From the NCBI GenBank assembly GCA_903930505.1, contig CAIYYQ010000415.1:1-13401 (forward strand): a stretch of DNA of 13,401 bases, given 5' to 3'. Position numbers and translations under genes: made by a program. This document shows, in pieces, positions 7,201-13,401 of this stretch; the first letter of the stretch is position 1, and each line of letters begins with the position of its first letter. The notes beneath the pieces were generated by a model. The model saw only the letters and a program-made list of their open reading frames with translations. It did not search any database and was not told the DNA's origin. The DNA is from Methanobacteriota archaeon. GTDB taxonomy: Archaea; Thermoplasmatota; E2; DHVEG-1.

Positions 7201-10200
7201 CCACACCAGGATCTCCCAGGAAGTGATGGTGTCGGCGATACCTCGTATATGATCAATGAAAACGGGGATTCTGATTGCTATCCGCTCATGAACCTATTTG
7301 AAGGTATACCACCGGTTCCACCGCTAGATATCGTTTATGTGAATGACGATTTTAATGCGTCCACGCCTGGTTGGGGTTATAAGTTTTTTAACAGTGTTCA
7401 AAAAGGCATCAACGCGGTTGAAGAAAAAGGAACCGTTTACATTTACGAAGGATTGTACACAGAGCAGGTTGAAGTCAATAAAACAGTTATACTTCTGGGT
7501 GAAAACAGAACAAATTCGATCATTAACGGGAACGGAACCAGATATACAATTCGTCTTAGTGCTGACCATGTCAATATCAGCAGATTAACCATTCGAAATC
7601 ATGGCTTCAGCGCGTTAGGTGCCACCGGAATATTGATTTCTTCAGATGATAACACTGTGGTTGATACTGATGTTTCGGAGTGTAATTATTTTGGATTTTA
7701 TATTGTCGGATCCCGGAATAAAATAAGTGATAATAAAATCATTAATATCATAGATAGAGCAGGAGGTATTTTTCTCTATAATGATGCTGCTGGTAACTTA
7801 ATCAAGAATAATATCATTATAAACGCTACATATGTTGGTATATGGCTTATAGGCCAATTGGAAACATTCTTAGCTCCATTCAATAACACTATCGAAGAGA
7901 ATACGATACAAAATTGCAGCTACGGGGTCGCGCTCATAGGTTCATCAGGTAATACTGTGATCCATAATACTATAACAAATGCTACCTTCTATAGTGATGG
8001 TGATGGCGGCATCGGCATTTTTTCGAGAGACAATTATAATTTTAGATCTGAAAATAATAAGATCATAGAAAATACCATTTATCATAACGAATACTGTGGT
8101 ATTTTTCTTGCTAATTCCGAGGAAAATTCAGATAATTACCTCTTCTCAGGAAACAGTATTGCAAACAGTGGAATCGGTGTGTTTACTATGAAATCATATG
8201 GAAACACATTCAGAGACAACGATATCACCATATCTGATTCCGGCCTCTATGGGCCGAATTATGGATTCTATATTTACGATGATATTTCTTTAAATAGCGA
8301 TATTGACACGTCAAACAAAGTAAACGGTGTAAGCGTACTTGTTTTATCAAATGTTGATACCCCAATCGTCATTGAAGATATGAATTTGGATTATCCAGAA
8401 ATGACGTATGCAACGAATGCGGGTATCATCACTTTATATAATTGTACTCATGTTCAGATTAAAAACTGTTCAATAGCAAATAACTCCGACTATGGGATAT
8501 ACCTCTATTTATCATCTTTTACTGCAATCACCTCCAATATGATACGAGACAATCACAATGTTGGTATCGAAATAGATAGTAACTCCCATGACAACAATAT
8601 CTATAACAACAACTTCATAAATAATATAAAAAATGCTGATGATAAAGGGAGTAATAATATCTGGAATTTAGATTATCCTGCTGGTGGAAACTTCTGGGCA
8701 AATTACAATGGGAATGACGATTTCCATGGCCCAAATCAAAACATTCCTGGTAGCGATGGTATTGGTGATAAACCGTATAATATCTCAGTGCTATCAAAGG
8801 ATTATTATCCATTCATTTTTCAAGATGGTTGGAATCTCAATTATCCACCCTATAAACCATACAACCCAGATCCTGCTAATAACGCGACAAATATCAATGG
8901 GGATAATGTTGTTTTGCAATGGAATGGAGGCGATCCCGACTCCGGGGATACTGTTACCTACGATGTCTTTTTTGGAGGAAATAATCCTCCGCCACAGGTT
9001 GTCTGGAACCAGTCGTCAACCGTCTATGATCCTGGTACCCTAGATCTTATGACGCAATACTTCTGGCAGATCGTTGCACGGGATAGTGATTCTTCAGACC
9101 ATTGCATATATGGTCCTGTATGGAGGTTTATCACAGGTGATCCTATTCCACCAGAATGGAGAGATCAAGGGCAATCCTCCTCAATGATACAACAAGGAGG
9201 CAGCATAGTGCTATCTGCCCAAGCAAGGGACAACATTGGGCTCACCTTGGCGTGGCTTGCGACTAATGAAACAGGAAAATGGGAAACATTCTCTGGGAAT
9301 AACTGGTGGAATAGAAGCTGGGAATACTGCAAGGAGATTATCATCAATCATAATAATATTGATGCTGATCTGACGAACTTCACTGTTCTCATCTCCTGTA
9401 CATCATCTGATTTCATTGCTCATGCGCAACCTGATGGCGATGATTTTGTTTTTGTCGATGCGACGAATACTACGGTGTATAGTCATGAAATTGAATATTA
9501 TAACAGTGCGACCGGTGAACTGGCTGCTTGGGTGAAGATCCCGTTCCTTAGTTCTACGCAGGATACGATATTCTATATGTATTATGGGAATGCCGGTACT
9601 GGACGTCGTCAGGATCTCGTAGGGACTTGGGATTCGAATTTCAGTATGGTAAATCATCTGACCGGTACAACATCCACAGATTTAAAGGACAGCTCAGCAA
9701 ACCATTGGGATGTGACAAGTTCCGGTGGTAACCCTGCCTATAATCAAGTGGGGAAGGCCGGGAAATGCGTTGATTTCGATGGCGCTGGTTCATACCTACA
9801 AGCAAGTGGTTTCCGATTGCCAGCAGATAGTTCCTATACCGGCAGTGCATGGGTATATGTTGATGGGAATGCAGGTCTCAGACGATATGTATTTGAAGGA
9901 GTCAGCTCTAACCTTGCGATTTCGTTGCTGGTTTGGACCAATGAAACCTTTAAAAACTATGCAAAAACAACAACAGCTACCGCAGCATGTTATAGTAGTA
10001 CGACTGTGAATGTTGCAAGCCCGCAATGGTATTATATCTCTACTCGTGTCGATGCCGCAAATGACCGTCTTGACCTCTTTGTCAATGGAGTCAAGGAAGG
10101 CACTTCAGCGATCTCTGGGACAGTAAACCCAGAGACTCAAGGCCTGAACATCGGAACATATCGATCAGCGAATATGTATTGGATGAACGGTAAGATTGAT

Positions 10201-11007
10201 GAAATCCGTATTTCAAATGTCGTTCGGGGTAACAGTTGGATCAAAACCGAATATAACAACATAGCCTTTCCTTCGGTCTTTGCAACAGTTGGAGAAGAAA
10301 CGCAGCGCAGCGGAGGATCAAAGTACAGGTCTCCCTTATCTTTCGACGATGTTGCTAATCAGTGGATGTGGTCGAATTTCACCTGGCAGAACCCAGAGAT
10401 ACCGGAAGGAAGACAAATCGGATGGAGAATTTATTATTTTGACACAGTAAAAAACGTTGTTAGTACAGATATCATGAATTTCCTGATAACAACACCAACA
10501 CAAATCAATCCACCATCTCAACCAACTGATATCACACCCTGGCATATTTGCGTAGGCGATTTAAATAAGGGAATTGGCGCATACGGAAAATTATACACAT
10601 ATAGAAGTAATTCCACGGAGGTGGGGAACGATCTGTACTTCACGTTCTACTGGGGAGACACGACAAGTACCGTTGTTGGGCCAGTCTCTGGTGTAGCATC
10701 TGCGTTGCATGCATATGTTACTGTTAGAACTTTCAACATTACGGTTACCGTGAAACACGGACCCAACGGTGTCGAAAGTAATCCGTCACCGATACGTACT
10801 GTACAGATGTTTAAACTCGGTGATTGCTCTGGTGATGGCCAGGTCACAAATGCAGATATCGATATATTCGTTGATGCATTAGGTGGTAAGACAATATATT
10901 ATCTTCGTCATCCGATGAGCTACTGGTACACTGCAGACTGCCAACTGGATTATAAAGTCACCTTCGCAGACATCGATCCATTCGTCATGCTTCTGGGAAA
11001 AGGATAA
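4261..11007 (+). CDS. Giant secreted C25 (gingipain-like) cysteine peptidase with beta-helix, lectin and dockerin domains
   Basis: 2248 residues. A Sec-type signal peptide (basic N-end, hydrophobic core LIGLTISIILV, cleavage likely after SSAA) is followed by a C25-type propeptide (about 45-285, with the GEPALPVMG segment) and a gingipain-like catalytic domain (about 294-680). The predicted His-Cys dyad is His548 in INHLGHSD and Cys578 in YSQGCYAGSFD, followed by a conserved-looking LFGDPAIDFF end. Next come a PKD-like domain (about 687-780, WDWGDG at 723-728), beta-helix 1 (about 784-1014), beta-helix 2 (about 1025-1520), an Fn3-like domain (about 1521-1627), DUF2341 (from NNWWNRSWEY, about 1680-1790), a LamG/concanavalin-like domain (about 1793-2013), an Ig/PKD-like domain (about 2060-2180) and a dockerin (2186-2248). 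Family C25 cleaves extracellular protein; the other modules probably bind substrate, glycan or the cell surface, and the dockerin would attach the enzyme to a cohesin scaffold. No C-terminal membrane anchor is visible. ATG at 4261 is supported by the signal peptide starting there. Many N-x-S/T sequons suggest glycosylation. The peptidase assignment is firm at fold level; the activity is inferred. Confidence 0.9.
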   Translation: MKNKNFKKTLIGLTISIILVTTTFSSAADHNTVSREPDQSFHQINNDSEKKFYINDQVNDNHISIQYSFQRPTIKKVQIGNEMYDKVYMEKASSEGNPGEPALPVMGAKILLPPGTTIGDIIIKPGEKINLGEKFFIEPAEEPTPLSAPESTPSQIQNEQNFNPNEIVPTPLNQGIQTMSPHKEFSLAKPNKTIYDSHGDFPNDLFTYSGMQYSRGFCIVLGSLHPVHYIPREGILYYYTDITITIEIIKDAKTTNSLFRGIEADTLAINNIVDNPSIVALYSGEKREISSRDNYDLLILTTDELKDGFIPLKEVHDADGIATTIKTLNDIGKKSSDITPDDIRDFIREEYTTHGISYVLIGGDIDVIPAQYLYYGYYEGQEYNAPSDVYYACLDGTYNYDGDSLWGESTDGPNGGDVDLFAEVYVGRACVETIDEVNNFVDKTIAYLTIDPHDEYLNNVVLAGEYLWGPPEYPLTFGCNYMDELIDESHANGYYTVGIPSNVYTIDTLYDRDWPGFDINNPWNTGWPASEMINRINEGQHIINHLGHSDTLYSMKMVYGNVYQLTNTKYCFIYSQGCYAGSFDLGDCMAEYFTVKTNHGAFAAIMNVRYGWGAVGSTNGANQHYNREFWDAVFNEGKSTLGAANQDSKEDNAFLITDQTMRWCYYEITLFGDPAIDFFGHTSTNPPNQPKKPQGIESGRPGIDYFFATNTSDPEEDEIYYMWDWGDGTTSSWLGPYNSGETCTITHNWTEPGMFNVRVKARDPWYKVSEWSEHLTVDIHIDTIYVNDDAPLEWYDAMHVRTIQEGINNITYAGDTVYVFNGSYHENIVIDDMISLIGESKYSTIIEGDAGEDVICVNADNVLLTGFTIEHGKCGIHIAEGVEKTTITDTVITVNSEIGIHIENASYNTITENNITNNGQFGIYITSADVNPSAGNLVYHNNFIINPQHAYAESNNIWDNSYPLSGNYWDDYHGNDNYYGPHQDLPGSDGVGDTSYMINENGDSDCYPLMNLFEGIPPVPPLDIVYVNDDFNASTPGWGYKFFNSVQKGINAVEEKGTVYIYEGLYTEQVEVNKTVILLGENRTNSIINGNGTRYTIRLSADHVNISRLTIRNHGFSALGATGILISSDDNTVVDTDVSECNYFGFYIVGSRNKISDNKIINIIDRAGGIFLYNDAAGNLIKNNIIINATYVGIWLIGQLETFLAPFNNTIEENTIQNCSYGVALIGSSGNTVIHNTITNATFYSDGDGGIGIFSRDNYNFRSENNKIIENTIYHNEYCGIFLANSEENSDNYLFSGNSIANSGIGVFTMKSYGNTFRDNDITISDSGLYGPNYGFYIYDDISLNSDIDTSNKVNGVSVLVLSNVDTPIVIEDMNLDYPEMTYATNAGIITLYNCTHVQIKNCSIANNSDYGIYLYLSSFTAITSNMIRDNHNVGIEIDSNSHDNNIYNNNFINNIKNADDKGSNNIWNLDYPAGGNFWANYNGNDDFHGPNQNIPGSDGIGDKPYNISVLSKDYYPFIFQDGWNLNYPPYKPYNPDPANNATNINGDNVVLQWNGGDPDSGDTVTYDVFFGGNNPPPQVVWNQSSTVYDPGTLDLMTQYFWQIVARDSDSSDHCIYGPVWRFITGDPIPPEWRDQGQSSSMIQQGGSIVLSAQARDNIGLTLAWLATNETGKWETFSGNNWWNRSWEYCKEIIINHNNIDADLTNFTVLISCTSSDFIAHAQPDGDDFVFVDATNTTVYSHEIEYYNSATGELAAWVKIPFLSSTQDTIFYMYYGNAGTGRRQDLVGTWDSNFSMVNHLTGTTSTDLKDSSANHWDVTSSGGNPAYNQVGKAGKCVDFDGAGSYLQASGFRLPADSSYTGSAWVYVDGNAGLRRYVFEGVSSNLAISLLVWTNETFKNYAKTTTATAACYSSTTVNVASPQWYYISTRVDAANDRLDLFVNGVKEGTSAISGTVNPETQGLNIGTYRSANMYWMNGKIDEIRISNVVRGNSWIKTEYNNIAFPSVFATVGEETQRSGGSKYRSPLSFDDVANQWMWSNFTWQNPEIPEGRQIGWRIYYFDTVKNVVSTDIMNFLITTPTQINPPSQPTDITPWHICVGDLNKGIGAYGKLYTYRSNSTEVGNDLYFTFYWGDTTSTVVGPVSGVASALHAYVTVRTFNITVTVKHGPNGVESNPSPIRTVQMFKLGDCSGDGQVTNADIDIFVDALGGKTIYYLRHPMSYWYTADCQLDYKVTFADIDPFVMLLGKG
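7075..7299 (+). repeat. Beta-helix C-terminal cap module, copy 3
   Basis: The translation runs YHNNFI, NIWDN, GNYWDDYHGNDNYYGPH, LPGSDGVGD, then CYPLMNLF. It closes the first beta-helix of the giant peptidase. It is closest to copy 4 in the same protein: both contain GND-x-x-x-GP and PGSDG-x-GD. Confidence 0.7.
8602..8820 (+). repeat. Beta-helix C-terminal cap module, copy 4
   Basis: The translation runs YNNNFINN, NIWNLDYPAGGNFWANY, GNDDFHGPN, IPGSDGIGDKPY, then DYYPFIF. It closes the second beta-helix of the giant peptidase. The strong likeness to copy 3 indicates that the two helices arose by duplication within this gene or lineage. Confidence 0.7.
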
Positions 11008-11015
11008 ATCATCTG

Positions 11016-11021
11016 AAAAAA
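11016..11021 (-). terminator. T6 run after the PEP synthase gene
   Basis: Read on the minus strand this is CGTCTTTTTTC, about 32 bases past the PEP synthase stop, in the 45-bp convergent spacer. Archaeal RNA polymerase can stop at T-runs without a hairpin. The run is short, so this is a weak call. Confidence 0.3.
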
Positions 11022-11052
11022 GACGACATGCGAACACGAAACGAAGAAGGTA

Positions 11053-13401
11053 TCAGTGCATGATTGGTTTTTCAAGCGCCTGAGTTTTTTTTTCAGTCTC
11101 CGCTATTTTCAACCGGGTTTTTATCACGGTGTCTGGGTTGAGTGAGATGCTGTCGATGCCGCATTCCACAAGGAACTGGGCAAACTCTGGGAAATCAGAT
11201 GGCGCCTGCCCGCAGATTCCAATTTTCCTTCTTGGTTTATGTTCATGGGCTGTTTGAATAACCGAGGCAACCAAACGTTTCACGGCATCATTTCGCTCAT
11301 CGAAGATATGGGCAACAAGATCAGAGTCCCGATCAAGACCAAGGGTAAGCTGGGTGAGGTCATTTGATCCGATGCTGAACCCATCAAAGATGTCAGCGAA
11401 TTGATCAGCAACAATCACATTTGAGGGGATTTCACACATAACATAGACTTCAAGACCATTTTCCCCTTGTTTTAACCCAAACTCGTTCATAGTCTGGATA
11501 ACCTTTCGTCCTTCATCCGGTGTCCGGCAGAACGGAATCATGGGTTTGATATTGGTAAGCCCCATCTCGTCGCGTGCTTTCTTCATTGCTCGGCATTCTA
11601 AACCATATGCTGGCTTGTATTTTTCATCGTAATAACGTGATGCACCACGCCAGCCGATCATTGGATTATGCTCTTCAGGCTCATACAAATAACCCCCGAT
11701 GAGGTTTGCATATTCATTGGTTTTGAAATCAGACATCCGAACAATGACGTCGTTTGGATAGAATGCTGCACCAATCCGAGCGATACCCCGCGCTAGAGTA
11801 TCAACAAAAAACTCGACTTTATCAGTGTATCCTACGCTTCGTTCATCAATCGATTTAATCACTTTAGCAATCTTTGGATTTTTCGCTGCTTGTTTTTTCA
11901 ATTTTTCATATTCAATCAATGCCATGGGATGAATGCCAATATGGGAGTTGATAATGAACTCTTCTCGAGCCAGCCCAACCCCGTTGTTTGGTATCTGACA
12001 CTGTTGAAATGCTTGCTCGGGTACTCCGACATTCATCATAATCATTGTTTTCGTTGAAGGTAAATTATCAAGTTTCAACTCATCCACATGATATTTAAGA
12101 AGACCCGCATAGATTTTCCCGGATCCTTCTGAACAATCAATAGTGACCTTTGAATCTTTCTGGATTTTAGTTGTCCCATCACCAGTCCCAATAACACAAG
12201 GGATTCCAAGCTCTCGTGAAATAATCGCAGCATGACAGGTTCGCCCTCCACGGTTCGTAACAATCGCGCCCGCAATCTTCATAATTGGTTCCCAGTCAGG
12301 ATCAGTCATATCTGTAACAAGGACTTGCCCTTTCAGGAACTTCCCAATATCTTTTGCATCATGGATTACATTAACGTCGCCCTGACCGATTTTACTGCCA
12401 ACTGCTTCTCCTTCCGCTAAAAGTTTTCCTGTTTCTTCCAATACGTAGGTTCGAAGCATCGCTGCGTCTGCCTGAGAATGAACAGTCTCAGGTCGAGCCT
12501 GAACAATAAACAACTCATTGGTTTTACCGTCTTTTGCCCATTCGATATCCATTGGTTTCTTGTAATGATCTTCGATGATACACGCCCATTTTGCTAGAGT
12601 GAGAAGCTCGTCGTCGTTGATCACAAACTTGTTTTGGTCTGCCTTGGTTACTTTTTCCTGTTTTGTGCCCTTTTCCCCATAAATAAGTCGTTTTTCTTTT
12701 GACCCGAGTTTCTTTTCGATGATGGGTTTGAACCCTTGTTTTAATGTGGGTTTGAACACGTAGAATTGATCAGGGTTTACTGCGCCTTGAACAACGTTTT
12801 CTCCGAGGCCATAGGCACCAGTGACGTACACTGCATCCTTAAACCCGCTTTCTGTATCAATCGAAAACATGACCCCTGAACAGGCGAGATCAGAGCGGAC
12901 CATCCGCTGCACACCAACAGAGAGATAGACACTGAAATGATCAAACCCTTTGTCGACACGATACGATATCGCTCTGTTTGTAAACAATGATGCAAAACAA
13001 TCACGAACTTTTTCAATAAGTTCATCTTCGCCTCGGATGTTCAAATAAGTTTCCTGTTGCCCAGCAAAACTTGCATCAGGGAGATCCTCTGCGGTTGCAC
13101 TGCTACGGACCGCGACATCAACATTTTCCCCATATCTGAACTCCATCTCACGGTAATGTTTACGGATATCAGTTTCAAGATCTGAGGGAATCGGTGTGGT
13201 TTTGATAAGTTCTCTTATTTTGTTTCCCCGTTCTGCAATATTTTGAACATCATTTGTGTTCAGATCAGCAAGAATATCTCGTATTTTTTTGTCAACACCT
13301 GCTTTCTCCATCATGTATTTATACGCGTAAGCAGTGACCGCAAAACCCGAAGGAACAGCAACTCCTTTTCCGCTGAGATTCTTTATCATTTCTCCAAGGG
13401 A
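11053..13401 (-). CDS. ppsA: Phosphoenolpyruvate synthase, N-terminus cut by the window edge
   Basis: Catalyses pyruvate + ATP + water to PEP + AMP + phosphate, the entry step of gluconeogenesis; cytoplasmic. Residues are numbered here from the ATG at 13389. The N-terminal ATP-binding (PPDK_N) domain includes RSSATAEDLPDASFAGQQ (from Arg95), AYGLGENVVQGAVNPDQFYV and IEWAKDG with FIVQARPETVHS. The swivelling phosphohistidine domain has GGRTCHAAIISREL with the phosphorylated His at 386. The C-terminal PEP-binding barrel has GVGLAREEF, CEIPSNV, GSNDLTQLTLGLDRDS and GICGQAPSD with the catalytic Cys at 726. The GGRTCH and GICGQAPSD forms are those of PEP synthase rather than pyruvate phosphate dikinase. 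The ATG at 13389 is not the true start: in-frame codons to the edge give S-L-G-E before M-I-K-N-L, which is the conserved GGKGASLGEM region, so roughly 20-25 residues lie outside. It is convergent with the peptidase gene; its promoter is outside the window. Confidence 0.95.
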   Translation of the reverse strand, partial: SLGEMIKNLSGKGVAVPSGFAVTAYAYKYMMEKAGVDKKIRDILADLNTNDVQNIAERGNKIRELIKTTPIPSDLETDIRKHYREMEFRYGENVDVAVRSSATAEDLPDASFAGQQETYLNIRGEDELIEKVRDCFASLFTNRAISYRVDKGFDHFSVYLSVGVQRMVRSDLACSGVMFSIDTESGFKDAVYVTGAYGLGENVVQGAVNPDQFYVFKPTLKQGFKPIIEKKLGSKEKRLIYGEKGTKQEKVTKADQNKFVINDDELLTLAKWACIIEDHYKKPMDIEWAKDGKTNELFIVQARPETVHSQADAAMLRTYVLEETGKLLAEGEAVGSKIGQGDVNVIHDAKDIGKFLKGQVLVTDMTDPDWEPIMKIAGAIVTNRGGRTCHAAIISRELGIPCVIGTGDGTTKIQKDSKVTIDCSEGSGKIYAGLLKYHVDELKLDNLPSTKTMIMMNVGVPEQAFQQCQIPNNGVGLAREEFIINSHIGIHPMALIEYEKLKKQAAKNPKIAKVIKSIDERSVGYTDKVEFFVDTLARGIARIGAAFYPNDVIVRMSDFKTNEYANLIGGYLYEPEEHNPMIGWRGASRYYDEKYKPAYGLECRAMKKARDEMGLTNIKPMIPFCRTPDEGRKVIQTMNEFGLKQGENGLEVYVMCEIPSNVIVADQFADIFDGFSIGSNDLTQLTLGLDRDSDLVAHIFDERNDAVKRLVASVIQTAHEHKPRRKIGICGQAPSDFPEFAQFLVECGIDSISLNPDTVIKTRLKIAETEKKTQALEKPIMH

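Noticed and set aside
11053..13401. Pyruvate phosphate dikinase for the right-hand gene
   Set aside because: The phosphohistidine motif is GGRTCHAAI and the C-terminal motif GICGQAPSD, both PEP-synthase forms, and the length fits PEP synthase.
1..13401. CRISPR array, tRNA, rRNA or intact insertion sequence
   Set aside because: No regularly spaced repeats, cloverleaf or transposase were found. The repeats present are coding beta-helix and PKD modules.

Overview
The window looks archaeal, most likely a euryarchaeote of the Thermoplasmatota / sediment MBG-D type. I infer this from four things: AT-rich intergenic DNA with archaeal TATA/BRE-like promoters, an Lrp/AsnC-type regulator made of two fused copies, large secreted NosD-type beta-helix / PKD / dockerin proteins, and a gingipain-like (family C25) peptidase. 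Extracellular C25-type cysteine peptidases are a reported trait of protein-degrading sediment archaea. The lineage call is a guess; no rRNA or tRNA is present to anchor it.

Layout: (1) Bases 1 to about 135 do not fit the gene that follows. The minus strand is open here, and the plus-strand frame carries a stop at 34-36. (2) About 136-2994 (+) is a surface protein with the end of a beta-helix, three PKD domains, a second beta-helix and a C-terminal dockerin. It has lost its 5' end: there is no start codon in frame between the stop at 34 and a GTG at 499 that lies inside the first PKD domain. (3) 2995-3142 is a short convergent spacer with two inverted-repeat structures. (4) 3143-4105 (-) is a 320-residue regulator built as a tandem duplication of a winged helix plus ligand-binding-like domain. 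(5) 4106-4260 is a divergent promoter region with two identical 11-base copies of CATATTAATAT. (6) 4261-11007 (+) encodes a 2248-residue secreted protein: signal peptide, C25 propeptide, C25 catalytic domain with a His548/Cys578 dyad, PKD-like domain, two beta-helices, Fn3-like domain, DUF2341, LamG-type lectin domain, Ig-like domain and dockerin. (7) 11053-13401 (-) is phosphoenolpyruvate synthase, running off the right edge and missing only its extreme N-terminus.

How the genes could work together (inference): the two plus-strand proteins share related beta-helix modules and both end in dockerins. They are candidates for assembly onto a cohesin-bearing scaffold outside the cell, giving a protease/adhesin complex comparable in logic to a cellulosome but aimed at protein or glycoprotein. 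The divergent regulator sits in the right place to control itself and the peptidase gene, perhaps in response to amino acids. PEP synthase would allow gluconeogenesis from the products of peptide degradation, although it faces the other way and need not be co-regulated. No cohesin gene, mobile element, CRISPR array or RNA gene is visible.
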